DNA from: CAWVWD01 sp965662365
GTDB taxonomy: Bacteria > Bacteroidota > Bacteroidia > Chitinophagales > Saprospiraceae
DNA length: 64,000 nt
Assembly: GCA_965662365.1 (NCBI GenBank)
Contig: CBFIHR010000009.1
Span: forward strand, 1-64,000
Direction of reading: 5' to 3'
Shown: in pieces, positions 16,835 through 25,456 of the stretch
How positions within the stretch are numbered: the stretch's first letter is position 1
How the letters are laid out: each line of letters starts with the position of its first letter
Translations under genes and position numbers: made by a program
The notes under the pieces: model-generated
The model's database searches: none
What the model saw: the letters and a program-made list of their open reading frames with translations, nothing else
Told to the model about the DNA's origin: nothing

Positions 16835-16842
16835 CAAAAGTA
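16835..16842 (-). promoter_or_regulatory. Candidate -7 element (TACTTTTG) of the lipoprotein/TonB pair
   Basis: The minus strand reads TACTTTTGCATCG, matching TAnnTTTG, 81 bp before the lipoprotein start. No convincing -33 TTTG was found. Confidence 0.55.
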
Positions 16843-17062
16843 AGTTCATAACTTGCTTTATTATATTTATTCCGTTTAACTTTGAATTACTCTTTTGTTA
16901 ATTTAATATTAATAGATAATTTAATATTGTTTCAAACAATTGATTATCAGTTTTTTGTGGAGTTAACATTTCGATTTGAGTGTAAGCAATTGCTACAAAT
17001 GGATATTTTTAATAAAAAATCTATTTTAAATTCGATTATTTGGAAATCATGTTTTGCAAAAA

Positions 17063-17096
17063 AAAACGGAGCATCAATTTTTTGACACTCCGTTTT
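17063..17096 (-). terminator. Terminator of the acyl-CoA carboxylase gene
   Basis: AAAACGGAG (17063-17071) pairs with CTCCGTTTT (17088-17096), with partial pairing inside (CATCA/TGACA) and A/T runs on both sides. It lies 24 bp past the minus-strand stop. Confidence 0.75.
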
Positions 17097-17119
17097 CTAT
17101 ATTTCTGATTATTAATAAT

Positions 17120-18751
17120 TTACGTTTGCAATGCACCTAAATTAAATCGTTCGACAGGGGCATTATTCGCAGCTTCTATTCCCATCGAAATCCATTTTCG
17201 AGTATCGACAGGATCAATGATCGCATCTACCCAAAGTCGGGCTGCTGCATAATAAGGTGTCGTTTGTTTGTCGTAGCGTTCTGTGATTTTATCCAATAAT
17301 TCCTTTTCCGCTTCTGGCGTGATTTCCTCGCCTTTTGCTTTCTGGGAAGCAGTTTGTATTTGTAATAGAACCTTAGCGGCTTGTTGACCGCCCATCACTG
17401 CAATTTTTGCTGTTGGCCAAGCGACAATCAATCGAGGGTCATAAGCCTTTCCACACATCGCATAATTGCCTGCTCCGTAAGAATTGCCCATAACAACGCT
17501 GAATTTTGGAACAGTAGAATTAGAAACAGCATTGACCATTTTTGCACCATCTTTAATAATACCACCATGTTCGGAGCGAGTACCGACCATAAATCCAGTT
17601 ACGTCATGCAAAAATACTAATGGAATTTTCTTTTGATTACAAATCATAATAAAACGAGCCGCCTTATCTGCCGAATCCGAATAAATCACGCCACCGAATT
17701 GTAATTCGCCTTTCTTATTTTTTACCACTTGACGATTATTTGCAATAATACCAACTGCCCAGCCGTCAATTCGTGCGTAAGCACAAATCATCGTTTTACC
17801 GTAGCCTTCTTTGTACTGCACGACTTCCGAATCATCGACCAAACGCTTAATGACTTCTAAGCTATCGTAAGTTTTTGAGGACACTCTCGGGAAAATACCG
17901 TAAATATCCTTTGGATTTAGTTTTGGTTTTTTCGGTTTTGCTCTGTCAAAACCTGCTTTTTCAAAATGACCGACTTTATCCATTAGCTTCCGAATCGTTT
18001 CTAAGCATGTTTTATCATCGGGCATTTTATAATCCGTCACACCAGATATTTCAGATTGTGTTGTTGCTCCGCCAAGCGTTTCTTTATCGACCGATTCCCC
18101 GATTGCAGCTTTTACCAAATAAGGCCCAGCCAAAAAGATAGAACCAGTTTTATCTACAATCAAGGCCTCGTCGGACATAATCGGCAGGTAAGCACCGCCA
18201 GCAACGCAACTACCCATAATTGCGGCAATTTGAACAATTCCCATAGAGGACATTTTCGCATTATTGCGAAACATTCTACCAAAATGTTCTTTATCAGGAA
18301 AAATCTCGTCTTGCATCGGCAAATAAACCCCGGCACTATCGACTAAATAAATAATCGGCAAACGATTTTCCATTGCAATTTCTTGAGCTCGCAGGTTTTT
18401 TTTACCGGTTATCGGAAACCATGCTCCAGCTTTTACAGTCGCATCATTCGCCACAACAATACACTGACGACCGGCGACATAACCCATAACGACCACAACA
18501 CCTCCAGCTGGGCAACCGCCATGTTCTTCATACATTTCATGACCAGCAAAGCCTCCGATTTCAATACTTTCGGTGTCATCGTCTAATAAATAATCAATCC
18601 GTTCTCGTGCGGTTAACTTTCCTTTTTTGTGTTGTTTATCTATTCGTTTCTGGCCGCCTCCGAGGGCTGTTTTATTCATAGTGTGCCGAACTTGGGCGAC
18701 AGCCAGCTGCATGGCATCTTCATTCTTATTAAAATCTAAATCCATTTGCAT
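17120..18751 (-). CDS. Acyl-CoA carboxylase carboxyltransferase (beta) subunit, methylcrotonyl-CoA type
   Basis: 543-residue biotin-dependent carboxyltransferase that moves CO2 from carboxybiotin to an acyl-CoA. Both crotonase-like halves are present: the N half with GGGQKRIDKQHKKGKLTARERI and the oxyanion/CoA segments DSAGVYLPMQDEIFPDKEHFGR and GSCVAGGAYLPIMSDEA, and the C half with HDVTGFMVGTRSEHGGIIKDGAK and GNSYGAGNYAMCGKAYDPR. The LPMQDEIFPDxxHFGRMFRNNA stretch is closer to methylcrotonyl/geranyl-CoA subunits than to propionyl-CoA ones; the substrate is thus probable, not certain. No biotin carboxylase subunit is adjacent. It has its own terminator. Confidence 0.88.
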   Translation of the reverse strand: MQMDLDFNKNEDAMQLAVAQVRHTMNKTALGGGQKRIDKQHKKGKLTARERIDYLLDDDTESIEIGGFAGHEMYEEHGGCPAGGVVVVMGYVAGRQCIVVANDATVKAGAWFPITGKKNLRAQEIAMENRLPIIYLVDSAGVYLPMQDEIFPDKEHFGRMFRNNAKMSSMGIVQIAAIMGSCVAGGAYLPIMSDEALIVDKTGSIFLAGPYLVKAAIGESVDKETLGGATTQSEISGVTDYKMPDDKTCLETIRKLMDKVGHFEKAGFDRAKPKKPKLNPKDIYGIFPRVSSKTYDSLEVIKRLVDDSEVVQYKEGYGKTMICAYARIDGWAVGIIANNRQVVKNKKGELQFGGVIYSDSADKAARFIMICNQKKIPLVFLHDVTGFMVGTRSEHGGIIKDGAKMVNAVSNSTVPKFSVVMGNSYGAGNYAMCGKAYDPRLIVAWPTAKIAVMGGQQAAKVLLQIQTASQKAKGEEITPEAEKELLDKITERYDKQTTPYYAAARLWVDAIIDPVDTRKWISMGIEAANNAPVERFNLGALQT

Positions 18752-19259
18752 AGTTTATTTGTTAGTGTAAGTAATCGTCCACAAGTAAGTCTAACAAATT
18801 TTGACTTTTTCTGATTCTATTACACCGATGAAAATCGAAGTAAACGATAAATAGACTCAAGGTAATTACGGCTATCTTTCCGTTTTTTACCTCATATCAT
18901 CAAAAAATAATTTCAAAATTTTAGTCATACTTATTTATAACCGATTATCTATTAAATTATAGAGGATATAAAATGATTGATATTATTTTGTCGTTACTTA
19001 TTTAAAGCCGCAAATTACAAAATTTGTTTAGGGTACTCAATATCTATTCTAAAATACTATTAAATATACTCGACGGTATTTTTTAAATTATTACGTAAAC
19101 AAACGTTACGGTTGAAAACATATTATTTTTTTTAGAATATCTAAATTAGTGGTAAATTTACATTTAGCATAAAAGAGTAACTTGGCGGGAGTAAAATATT
19201 CGTTGCTTATTCTTAAAGTCGCATTACATCAAGAAATAATCAAAAATCAGCGAGCAGTA
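18752..19259. other. Intergenic region, about 510 bp
   Basis: AT-rich region between two divergent genes. No ORF with coding character, no RNA fold of known class and no full TAnnTTTG match was seen. It must hold both divergent promoters, but I cannot place them. Confidence 0.5.
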
Positions 19260-20270
19260 ATGAAACTAAACACCTACATATTTTTCCTAATATTTTCATT
19301 AATTTCAATTCAAGCATTTTCACAAGATGCTGCATTGTCGCAGTTTTACAATGCACCAACAATGTTCAACGCTGCAGAGATTGGACATCGAACATCTGGT
19401 GGTAAGTATAGATTTAATGGCGTACATCGTAATCTTGGCGAAGGTTTTAGGACGACAAGTTTGGCACTTGACCAAACGATAGACTGGAGGGCTAAAAGCT
19501 ACATGGGCGTCGGTGGAGCGTTTATTCATGACGAAAATGCAAATGGAGCTTTTCAGACCATGACGCTTTTGGGTGGGTTTAGTATTCATATGAGTTTAGA
19601 TAAGAAGGAGGAGCATTTTTTGTCCGTAGGTACGCAGTTTGGTTTTTTGAATAATCAGTTGCGTCCAGAGAAATTAATTTTTGAAAATGATATTTTAGGT
19701 GGAGAGCAAGAAGTTTTTGCAAATCGAAGTTTATTCAACTTTGATGGTCGAATGGGAATGTTGTATTCTTACTTTCCTACGGAATACCAACAATTAAAAA
19801 TTGGATTTAGCGTCAATCATTTTGTGGATTTTTCTGATCGTTTTATTTCAGATATTAGTACGACTAATACTCAATTTAGTGCTTCGGTGGATTATAGTCA
19901 AAGTTTGAATGATGCAAAATGGATAATTAATCCTCATGCTTTATTTTTAAGTCAAGGAACATTTAGTCAAGTATTAGTGGGGGTGATAGGTACTCGTAAT
20001 TGTAGCAATGGGATCGGTTTTTCATTTGGGGCAAGTTACAAAACGGCAGATTTATCGACTTTTAATACCATCAACTCAAGAGATGCCGTGATTGCAATTG
20101 TTGGTTTTCGGTTAGAGAATGGAAGCCGTATTTATGCCAGTCATAGTTTTAATATTTCGCCACTAAATGATTTTAATAACGCAACTGGAAATTTTGAGTT
20201 GGGGATTCAATGGATTATCAACTCTGCGAACAATAAACGCATCGTGAGTCCTGATATGTTGAGAAATTAA
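19260..20270 (+). CDS. PorP/SprF-family type IX secretion outer membrane protein
   Basis: 336 residues from the ATG at 19260, giving a signal peptide ending IQAFSQ; the longer frame from 19182 begins at a non-ATG codon and adds no signal. The mature start DAALSQFYNAPTMFNAAEIG is the typical PorP/SprF opening (xQFYxAPxxxNPAxxG). It is followed by alternating beta-barrel strands such as SYMGVGGAFIHDEN and IGFSFGASYKTADLS and ends GIQWIINS plus a short tail. These proteins bind T9SS type B (CHU_C) substrates at the outer membrane. Unlike the copy at 34073, no adhesin gene is adjacent, so its client is elsewhere. A perfect hairpin follows. Confidence 0.85.
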   Translation: MKLNTYIFFLIFSLISIQAFSQDAALSQFYNAPTMFNAAEIGHRTSGGKYRFNGVHRNLGEGFRTTSLALDQTIDWRAKSYMGVGGAFIHDENANGAFQTMTLLGGFSIHMSLDKKEEHFLSVGTQFGFLNNQLRPEKLIFENDILGGEQEVFANRSLFNFDGRMGMLYSYFPTEYQQLKIGFSVNHFVDFSDRFISDISTTNTQFSASVDYSQSLNDAKWIINPHALFLSQGTFSQVLVGVIGTRNCSNGIGFSFGASYKTADLSTFNTINSRDAVIAIVGFRLENGSRIYASHSFNISPLNDFNNATGNFELGIQWIINSANNKRIVSPDMLRN

Positions 20271-20302
20271 GGGGATTGATTTAAATAAATCAGGTTAATT
20301 TT

Positions 20303-20338
20303 AAGTTTACCAAACTATTTCAAAAGTTTGGTAAACTT
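20303..20338. terminator. Bidirectional terminator
   Basis: AAGTTTACCAAAC (20303-20315) pairs perfectly with GTTTGGTAAACTT (20326-20338) around a 10-nt loop, between convergent genes. Confidence 0.88.
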
Positions 20339-20345
20339 GCACTCA

Positions 20346-20954
20346 TTATTTAGCCATTAGATAAGTTCTCCGCCAACGTACAAAGCCGACTATTGCGACA
20401 AGCACAAAGACAATGTTTAATAAAGCAAATAAATAGCCGCCTCGACTGCCGTATAAATAGACATAAACGGCATCAATTACAATCCAGTACAACCAGTTTT
20501 CTAATATTTTTTTAGTGACCAAATAAGTGGTAAAAAGTGCAAAAACGGTGGTAAACGCATCCCAGTAGGTGGCTGCTGCTGGGGTATATTTATCAAAGAA
20601 ATATCCTACTATGAACGTTAAGCCTAAGCCGACCGAGATGTAAAAAATATGTTGTTGGATTGGTAGCATTTGTATGGTAAGTTCTTGCTGATTTTCCACT
20701 TTTTTATTCCATTGAACCCAACCATAAATACCAACGAAAACGTAGTATAATTGCAATATTGCATCAATGTATAAATCATAAAAATCGAAAGCGGCATAGG
20801 ACCAAAGGGCAGCACTAACAATACCAAATGACCAGCACCAAACGTTTTCATGAGCGGCTAAAATGACATAAACAATGCCTGTAATTACGGCTGTTGTCTC
20901 TACCCAATGAAGGTTGTTATACGCCTCTTGAATAATGTTGAAATAGTTGTCCAT
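20346..20954 (-). CDS. pnuC: Nicotinamide riboside transporter PnuC
   Basis: 202-residue inner-membrane protein with seven predicted helices, importing nicotinamide riboside by facilitated diffusion for NAD salvage. Family features include VIYVILAAHENVWCWSFGIVS-like helix 2 (here GIVYVILAAHENVWCWSFG), LQLYYVFVGIYGWVQW, and the substrate-site segment ENWLYWIVIDAVYVYLY near the C-terminus. Trp-rich ligand-stacking positions are kept. No kinase (NadR) gene is adjacent. It ends 8 bp from the shared terminator. Confidence 0.88.
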   Translation of the reverse strand: MDNYFNIIQEAYNNLHWVETTAVITGIVYVILAAHENVWCWSFGIVSAALWSYAAFDFYDLYIDAILQLYYVFVGIYGWVQWNKKVENQQELTIQMLPIQQHIFYISVGLGLTFIVGYFFDKYTPAAATYWDAFTTVFALFTTYLVTKKILENWLYWIVIDAVYVYLYGSRGGYLFALLNIVFVLVAIVGFVRWRRTYLMAK

Positions 20955-21128
20955 TTATTTTAATATTCTAAAATTAAGTCTGCAATGTTACGAAAGGTTT
21001 TGTTATTTTAACCAATTCACACAACGAGAATATGGTTTGATTGTTAAATAGTTCTTTTAGGCATAGTGTGACTTGGCGATTGCGTTTAAGGTTTGTAATT
21101 TTAAAAAAATAACGAAAAATTATACAAT

Positions 21129-22577
21129 ATGAAACGAGGATTACTTTTAATTATACTTTTAGTAGTAGGTGTTAGTGCTTATTCGCTTGATATCAATTTC
21201 ACGACAAATACCTTTAAGGGAAAAGAGAAAAATTATGTGGAATTTTATATGCAAGTCGTTGGAAATACGCTACATTTTAAAACAATGGATACGACTAAAA
21301 TGCAGGGTGGAGTAGAAGTGACGCTACTTTTTAAGCAAGCGGAGAAGATTATCAATTTTGATAAATACACCTTGAACAGCCCAATTTTTGACCAATTTAA
21401 TTTAAAAACATTGAATTTTATTGATGTAAAACGTTACCCGTTGGACAACGGAGTATATGATTTAGAAATCAAAGTGAAGGATATTCATAAAGAGGACAAT
21501 ATTTTTACGACTTCGCATCAAGTTGTGATTGATTACTCGAAAGAAGATCTGGAACTTTCTGATATTCAACTAATTGATTATTATCAAGCATCGAATGAAA
21601 ATAATCCGAGCGTAAAAAATGGGTTTTACTTGCAACAGCATACCTCTGATTTTTATGAAGTTTTTTATAAAAAAATTAACCTATATGCGGAGATTTATAA
21701 TTCAGATAAGCACTTCAAAGAGGATTTTGTGATTAAATATTATGTAGATAAAGTTGGCGAGAATCCTGGTGAACCGATTTTGATGCGATACAAGCGAATG
21801 TCGCCAAAGTCAGTCAATGCCATGATTTTATCTTTGAATATCGTGGACTTACCAACTGGAGCGTATAATCTACATTTGGAAGTTCGAAGTCGTGAAAATA
21901 AGCTGGTCAAAGGTCGGTCGATTTTGATAAACAGAGCAAATCCGTACTTAGATGTAAAAATGGACGATTATAAGCAAATCGCTGTTTTGGGGTCGTTTGT
22001 GGAAAATATGAAAAATGACCAATTAGATTATTGTTTAAAAGCGATTGCGATGCACATACATCAAGGATTTACTCGGGAATTGAATGAATTGGTACGAAGT
22101 GAAGATGTGATTACTAAAAAGCAAATGTTATATACCTACTGGCTCACAAAAGACCATAATACACCTGAAGCGACTTTTTATCAATATATGAAAATCGTTG
22201 ATGAGGCGAATCGTAAATTTGCCAGTACGCTCGGGAAAGGTTTTCAATCTGACCGAGGTTATGTTTTCTTAAAATATGGTGAACCCAACGAAATTATGGT
22301 CGAATCCGGAGACCCGAACGCTCCGCCTTATCAAGTTTGGCGGTACAATTCCTTGGACAATCAGCAGGAAGTCAAGTTTGTTTTCTATGATCCGGATTTG
22401 GCGGGTAATAATTACATTTTATTACATTCTACCAAACGTGGCGAGTTAAATAATCCAAACTGGAAACGAGAGTTGTATAAAAATAATCCTCAAAAATCTG
22501 GAAATTTCATTGATAATACCGAACCGCTCGATCAATACGGTCGTACGATTGATTCTAATTTTAGTGATGATAATTAG
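21129..22577 (+). CDS. GWxTD domain-containing protein (signature altered)
   Basis: 482 residues with a signal peptide (LLLIILLVVGVSAYS). The C-terminal about 130 residues match the GWxTD domain of Bacteroidota/Acidobacteriota proteins: ASTLGKGFQSDRGYVFLKYG then EPNEIMVESGDP and PYQVWRYNSL. The naming motif normally reads GW(x)TDRG; here it is GFQSDRG, with Trp to Phe and Thr to Ser. The N-terminal part is beta-rich and resembles the periplasmic domain usually found with it. Function is unknown in the family. It stands alone, with weak or no promoter match and no hairpin directly after it. Confidence 0.78.
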   Translation: MKRGLLLIILLVVGVSAYSLDINFTTNTFKGKEKNYVEFYMQVVGNTLHFKTMDTTKMQGGVEVTLLFKQAEKIINFDKYTLNSPIFDQFNLKTLNFIDVKRYPLDNGVYDLEIKVKDIHKEDNIFTTSHQVVIDYSKEDLELSDIQLIDYYQASNENNPSVKNGFYLQQHTSDFYEVFYKKINLYAEIYNSDKHFKEDFVIKYYVDKVGENPGEPILMRYKRMSPKSVNAMILSLNIVDLPTGAYNLHLEVRSRENKLVKGRSILINRANPYLDVKMDDYKQIAVLGSFVENMKNDQLDYCLKAIAMHIHQGFTRELNELVRSEDVITKKQMLYTYWLTKDHNTPEATFYQYMKIVDEANRKFASTLGKGFQSDRGYVFLKYGEPNEIMVESGDPNAPPYQVWRYNSLDNQQEVKFVFYDPDLAGNNYILLHSTKRGELNNPNWKRELYKNNPQKSGNFIDNTEPLDQYGRTIDSNFSDDN

Positions 22578-22692
22578 CCGAAGTATGATTTTGAACTAAA
22601 TCATTCTTTCAGTAGTATTATTCTAAATTAAAATTATATAAATGACAAATAACGAGTAAGTATATCAATCAGTAATCCGACTCTAATTCATT

Positions 22693-22797
22693 ATGACAAA
22701 AAAGAATTAACGGATAATTGTGCCTGGAGCGACTCGGTATCCTACTTTTCGAGATTTAGTTATTGAAGCGTTTGAAGAAATTTCAGATAGAGATTGA
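22693..22797 (+). pseudogene. Short gene remnant with one internal stop
   Basis: An ATG at 22693 opens MTKKN, then a TAA at 22708, after which the same frame continues with RIIVPGATRYPTFRDLVIEA and FEEISDRD to a TGA at 22795. The part after the stop has protein-like composition, while the flanks do not. It could be the ruined N-terminus of a larger gene or a very small ORF starting at the GTG at 22720. I do not recognise a family. Confidence 0.35.
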
Positions 22798-22811
22798 TAA
22801 TTAAAGAACAA

Positions 22812-22846
22812 AAAAAGCCATTCCGATTTTTTCGGAATGGCTTTTT
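22812..22846. terminator. Bidirectional intrinsic terminator
   Basis: AAAAAGCCATTCCGA (22812-22826) pairs perfectly with TCGGAATGGCTTTTT (22832-22846), T-loop of five. It serves the minus-strand GH65 gene 20 bp away and anything from the left. Confidence 0.92.
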
Positions 22847-22865
22847 AATAATTCATCATTCATCA

Positions 22866-25181
22866 TTATTTCGTCGGTACTTCAACCGAAGAATTCCCTT
22901 TCACTTCAACCTCATTTCCATAAACCTTAACAGTCAAATCCATATCACTATGATTCGTAACCGTCACCGTTTCTTGCGTCGTTTTTACATCTAAAATCGC
23001 ACCACGGAAACGAATATTAAAATCAAAAGATGTCCATTGTTTCGGGATAAACGGAGCGAAATGCAACATACCGTCATACACACGCATTCCACCAAAACCT
23101 TTGGTTACAGACATCCAAGTTCCTGCCATTGACGTGATGTGTAAACCATCTTCCGTATCATTATTATAATCGTCTAAATCCAAACGAGCCGTGCGGACAT
23201 ACATTTCGTAAGCCTTCTCTTCCATACCCAACTTAGACGCTAAAATTACGTGAACACAAGGCGACAACGATGATTCATGAACCGTCAACGGCTCATAAAA
23301 CTCAAAGTTTTTGCGGTGTTGTTCTTCTGTAAATTGTTCCTCGAATAAGTACAGACCTTGTAAAACGTCCGCTTGTTTGATAAAGCAAGAACGCAAGATT
23401 CTATCCCAAGACCAGTTTTGGTTTATTGGCAAATGCTTGTCGTCTAAGTCTGCAACTTTGATAATTTCTTTATCTAAAAAGTTATCTTGTTGCAAGAAAA
23501 CGCCTAACGCTTCATCAGCAGGGAAGTACATTTTTTCAGAAATATCTGCCCATTTTGCAGTTTCATTCGCTTCGTCCAAATTGATTTTTGCAGCGATTTC
23601 TGCAAATCTTTCTGCATCATCATTTTTTACAAAATCAATTGCTTTACGAGCATAATCCATTGTCCAACAAGCGATATAGTTCGTGTACCAGTTGTTGTTC
23701 ACGTTATTTTCGTATTCATTCGGGCCCGTTACGCCCAACATGACATACTTGTTTTTAGCGTTTGACCAATTCACACGTTGAGCCCAAAAACGAGAAATTC
23801 CGACTAATACTTCTAAACCGTATTCTGTCAAATATTTTTCGTCGCCAGTGTAGCGAATGTAGTCATAAATTGCGAAAGCAATCGCACCGTTACGGTGAAT
23901 TTCCTCAAAGGTAATTTCCCATTCATTATGACATTCTTCACCGTTCATTGTCACCATCGGGTACAAGGCTGCTCCGTCAGAAAAACCTAATTTTGCAGCA
24001 TTTTCAATTGCTTTTTGCAAATGTTTGTAACGATACACTAACAATTGACGACCGACTTTTTCGTCGGCTGTTGCCAAATAGAATGGCAAACAATAGGCTT
24101 CTGTATCCCAGTAAGTCGAACCACCATATTTCTCGCCAGTAAAACCTTTTGGCCCGATATTCAAGCGTTCATCTTCGCCCGTATAGGTTTGGTTCATGTG
24201 AAAAATATTGAAACGAATCCCTTGCTGAGCCGCCACATCGCCTTCGATTCTGATGTCCGATTCTTCCCATTTTGCTGCCCAAGCTTTGATTTGAGCGTCT
24301 AATAACGCCTCAAAACCTGCCTCGACGGCACGAGCAACTGCTTCTTTACATTTTTCTAAAATTTCTGATTTTTCGTAGTTGAAAGAAGAAATATTAGCAG
24401 CATATTTATAAATAGTTGTGGTTTCTCCAGCTTTCGTTCCGACAGAAATGACGTTTGATACGTATTTTTCTTTTTCTACTTTTTTCGCTTCCGCTAATGA
24501 TAGATTCGAGCCATTTTGAGTAATCGCATATTGCATACCGGTACAAACATGAAAAGCCGTTTTTTTCGTTTCTGCAATGTTGAATGCTGAACCAATTGCC
24601 GTTTCTTTTGCGACTTCAATCCAGAATTTTTCGTCGTAGTTCGAGTCTTTATTCACAACATCAAAATCGACATAAGGCTCAATCGTTAGATTTCCATCAA
24701 AATTTACTGCTGTAATCGAATATTCGATTGCACCGATTTGGTCATCTGCGATTGAACAAAAACGTCTTGATGAAACGGCTACTTTTTTACCACTTGCCAA
24801 AGTTGCTTCAAACGTTCTGTACAAAATACCAGTTTGCATATCCAAAGTACGATTGAAAGCAGTTACCTCACAAGTTGCCAAATCCAATTCCTCACCATCA
24901 ATTGTGATGTTAATACCAATCCAATTTGCGGCATTTAAAACCTTTGCGAAATATTCAGGATAACCGTTTTTCCACCAACCCACACGAGTTTTATCAGGAT
25001 AATAAACACCAGCTACATAACTTCCTTGAAGCGTGTGACCAGAATATTTTTCTTCAAAATTCGCACGTTGTCCCATGCGACCATTTCCAATACTACACAA
25101 TGATTCAGAAATCTCATTGTACTCTGGACGAAACTTGTCCTCTATAATTTTCCATTCGTCGTGAACGATGTAGTTTTTCAT
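22866..25181 (-). CDS. GH65 disaccharide phosphorylase (maltose-phosphorylase type)
   Basis: 771 residues, cytosolic (no signal peptide). It cleaves an alpha-glucoside with phosphate to beta-glucose 1-phosphate plus free sugar. The layout is the N-terminal beta-sandwich (residues 1-260), a helical linker, the (alpha/alpha)6 barrel (about 320-690) and a C-terminal sandwich. Landmarks: GGSTYWDTEAYCLPF, GEECHNEWEITFEEIHRNGA, and GVTGPNEYENNVNNNWYT, where Glu489 is the expected general acid by comparison with Lactobacillus maltose phosphorylase. Sequence favours maltose over trehalose, kojibiose or nigerose, but specificity cannot be proven. Beta-phosphoglucomutase, needed to use beta-glucose 1-phosphate, lies 1.5 kb upstream on the same strand, with an aldolase between them. 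Confidence 0.88.
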   Translation of the reverse strand: MKNYIVHDEWKIIEDKFRPEYNEISESLCSIGNGRMGQRANFEEKYSGHTLQGSYVAGVYYPDKTRVGWWKNGYPEYFAKVLNAANWIGINITIDGEELDLATCEVTAFNRTLDMQTGILYRTFEATLASGKKVAVSSRRFCSIADDQIGAIEYSITAVNFDGNLTIEPYVDFDVVNKDSNYDEKFWIEVAKETAIGSAFNIAETKKTAFHVCTGMQYAITQNGSNLSLAEAKKVEKEKYVSNVISVGTKAGETTTIYKYAANISSFNYEKSEILEKCKEAVARAVEAGFEALLDAQIKAWAAKWEESDIRIEGDVAAQQGIRFNIFHMNQTYTGEDERLNIGPKGFTGEKYGGSTYWDTEAYCLPFYLATADEKVGRQLLVYRYKHLQKAIENAAKLGFSDGAALYPMVTMNGEECHNEWEITFEEIHRNGAIAFAIYDYIRYTGDEKYLTEYGLEVLVGISRFWAQRVNWSNAKNKYVMLGVTGPNEYENNVNNNWYTNYIACWTMDYARKAIDFVKNDDAERFAEIAAKINLDEANETAKWADISEKMYFPADEALGVFLQQDNFLDKEIIKVADLDDKHLPINQNWSWDRILRSCFIKQADVLQGLYLFEEQFTEEQHRKNFEFYEPLTVHESSLSPCVHVILASKLGMEEKAYEMYVRTARLDLDDYNNDTEDGLHITSMAGTWMSVTKGFGGMRVYDGMLHFAPFIPKQWTSFDFNIRFRGAILDVKTTQETVTVTNHSDMDLTVKVYGNEVEVKGNSSVEVPTK

Positions 25182-25362
25182 TTCTATAATTTTTTATCTA
25201 CCCCGAAATATCGGGAGTGACTCGTTGATTAGTGATTAGTTTTCTGAAATAATTTACTTTGGTTTATTGATTAATCATTAGTCGCTAAAATCTAATTTTT
25301 GTTTATTTTGATTATGCAATCTCACGTCTCAAAGCGAAGCATTCTCAAATATTAAAAACAAA

Positions 25363-25403
25363 GGACGAATAGCCAATTTATTTTCATAAAAAACCATTCG
25401 TCC
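25363..25403. repeat. Inverted repeat upstream of the GH65 gene
   Basis: GGACGAAT (25363-25370) and ATTCGTCC (25396-25403) form an 8-bp inverted pair in the 275-bp gap between GH65 and aldolase genes, near the small palindrome CCCGAAATATCGGG (25202-25215). Role unknown; it could be the end of the aldolase transcript. Confidence 0.45.
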
Positions 25404-25423
25404 TATTCGTAAAACCGTCTGCT

Positions 25424-25454
25424 GTCCACCGTCAAGCGAAGCGTCCGTCAATCG
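25424..25454. repeat. Dispersed 30-bp repeat with GGACGCTTCG core, copy 1
   Basis: CGTCAAGCGAAGCGTCCGTC lies within this stretch just past the aldolase stop. Inverted it resembles 49304-49334, and in the same orientation 49396-49424. A palindromic relative is at 26556-26582. Confidence 0.5.
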
Positions 25455-25456
25455 TT

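Larger units (their letters stand above)
16754..17119. other. Intergenic region, 366 bp
   Basis: Holds the promoter of the lipoprotein gene (16835-16842) and the terminator of the carboxylase gene (17063-17096), with AT-rich sequence without coding signs between them. Confidence 0.6.
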
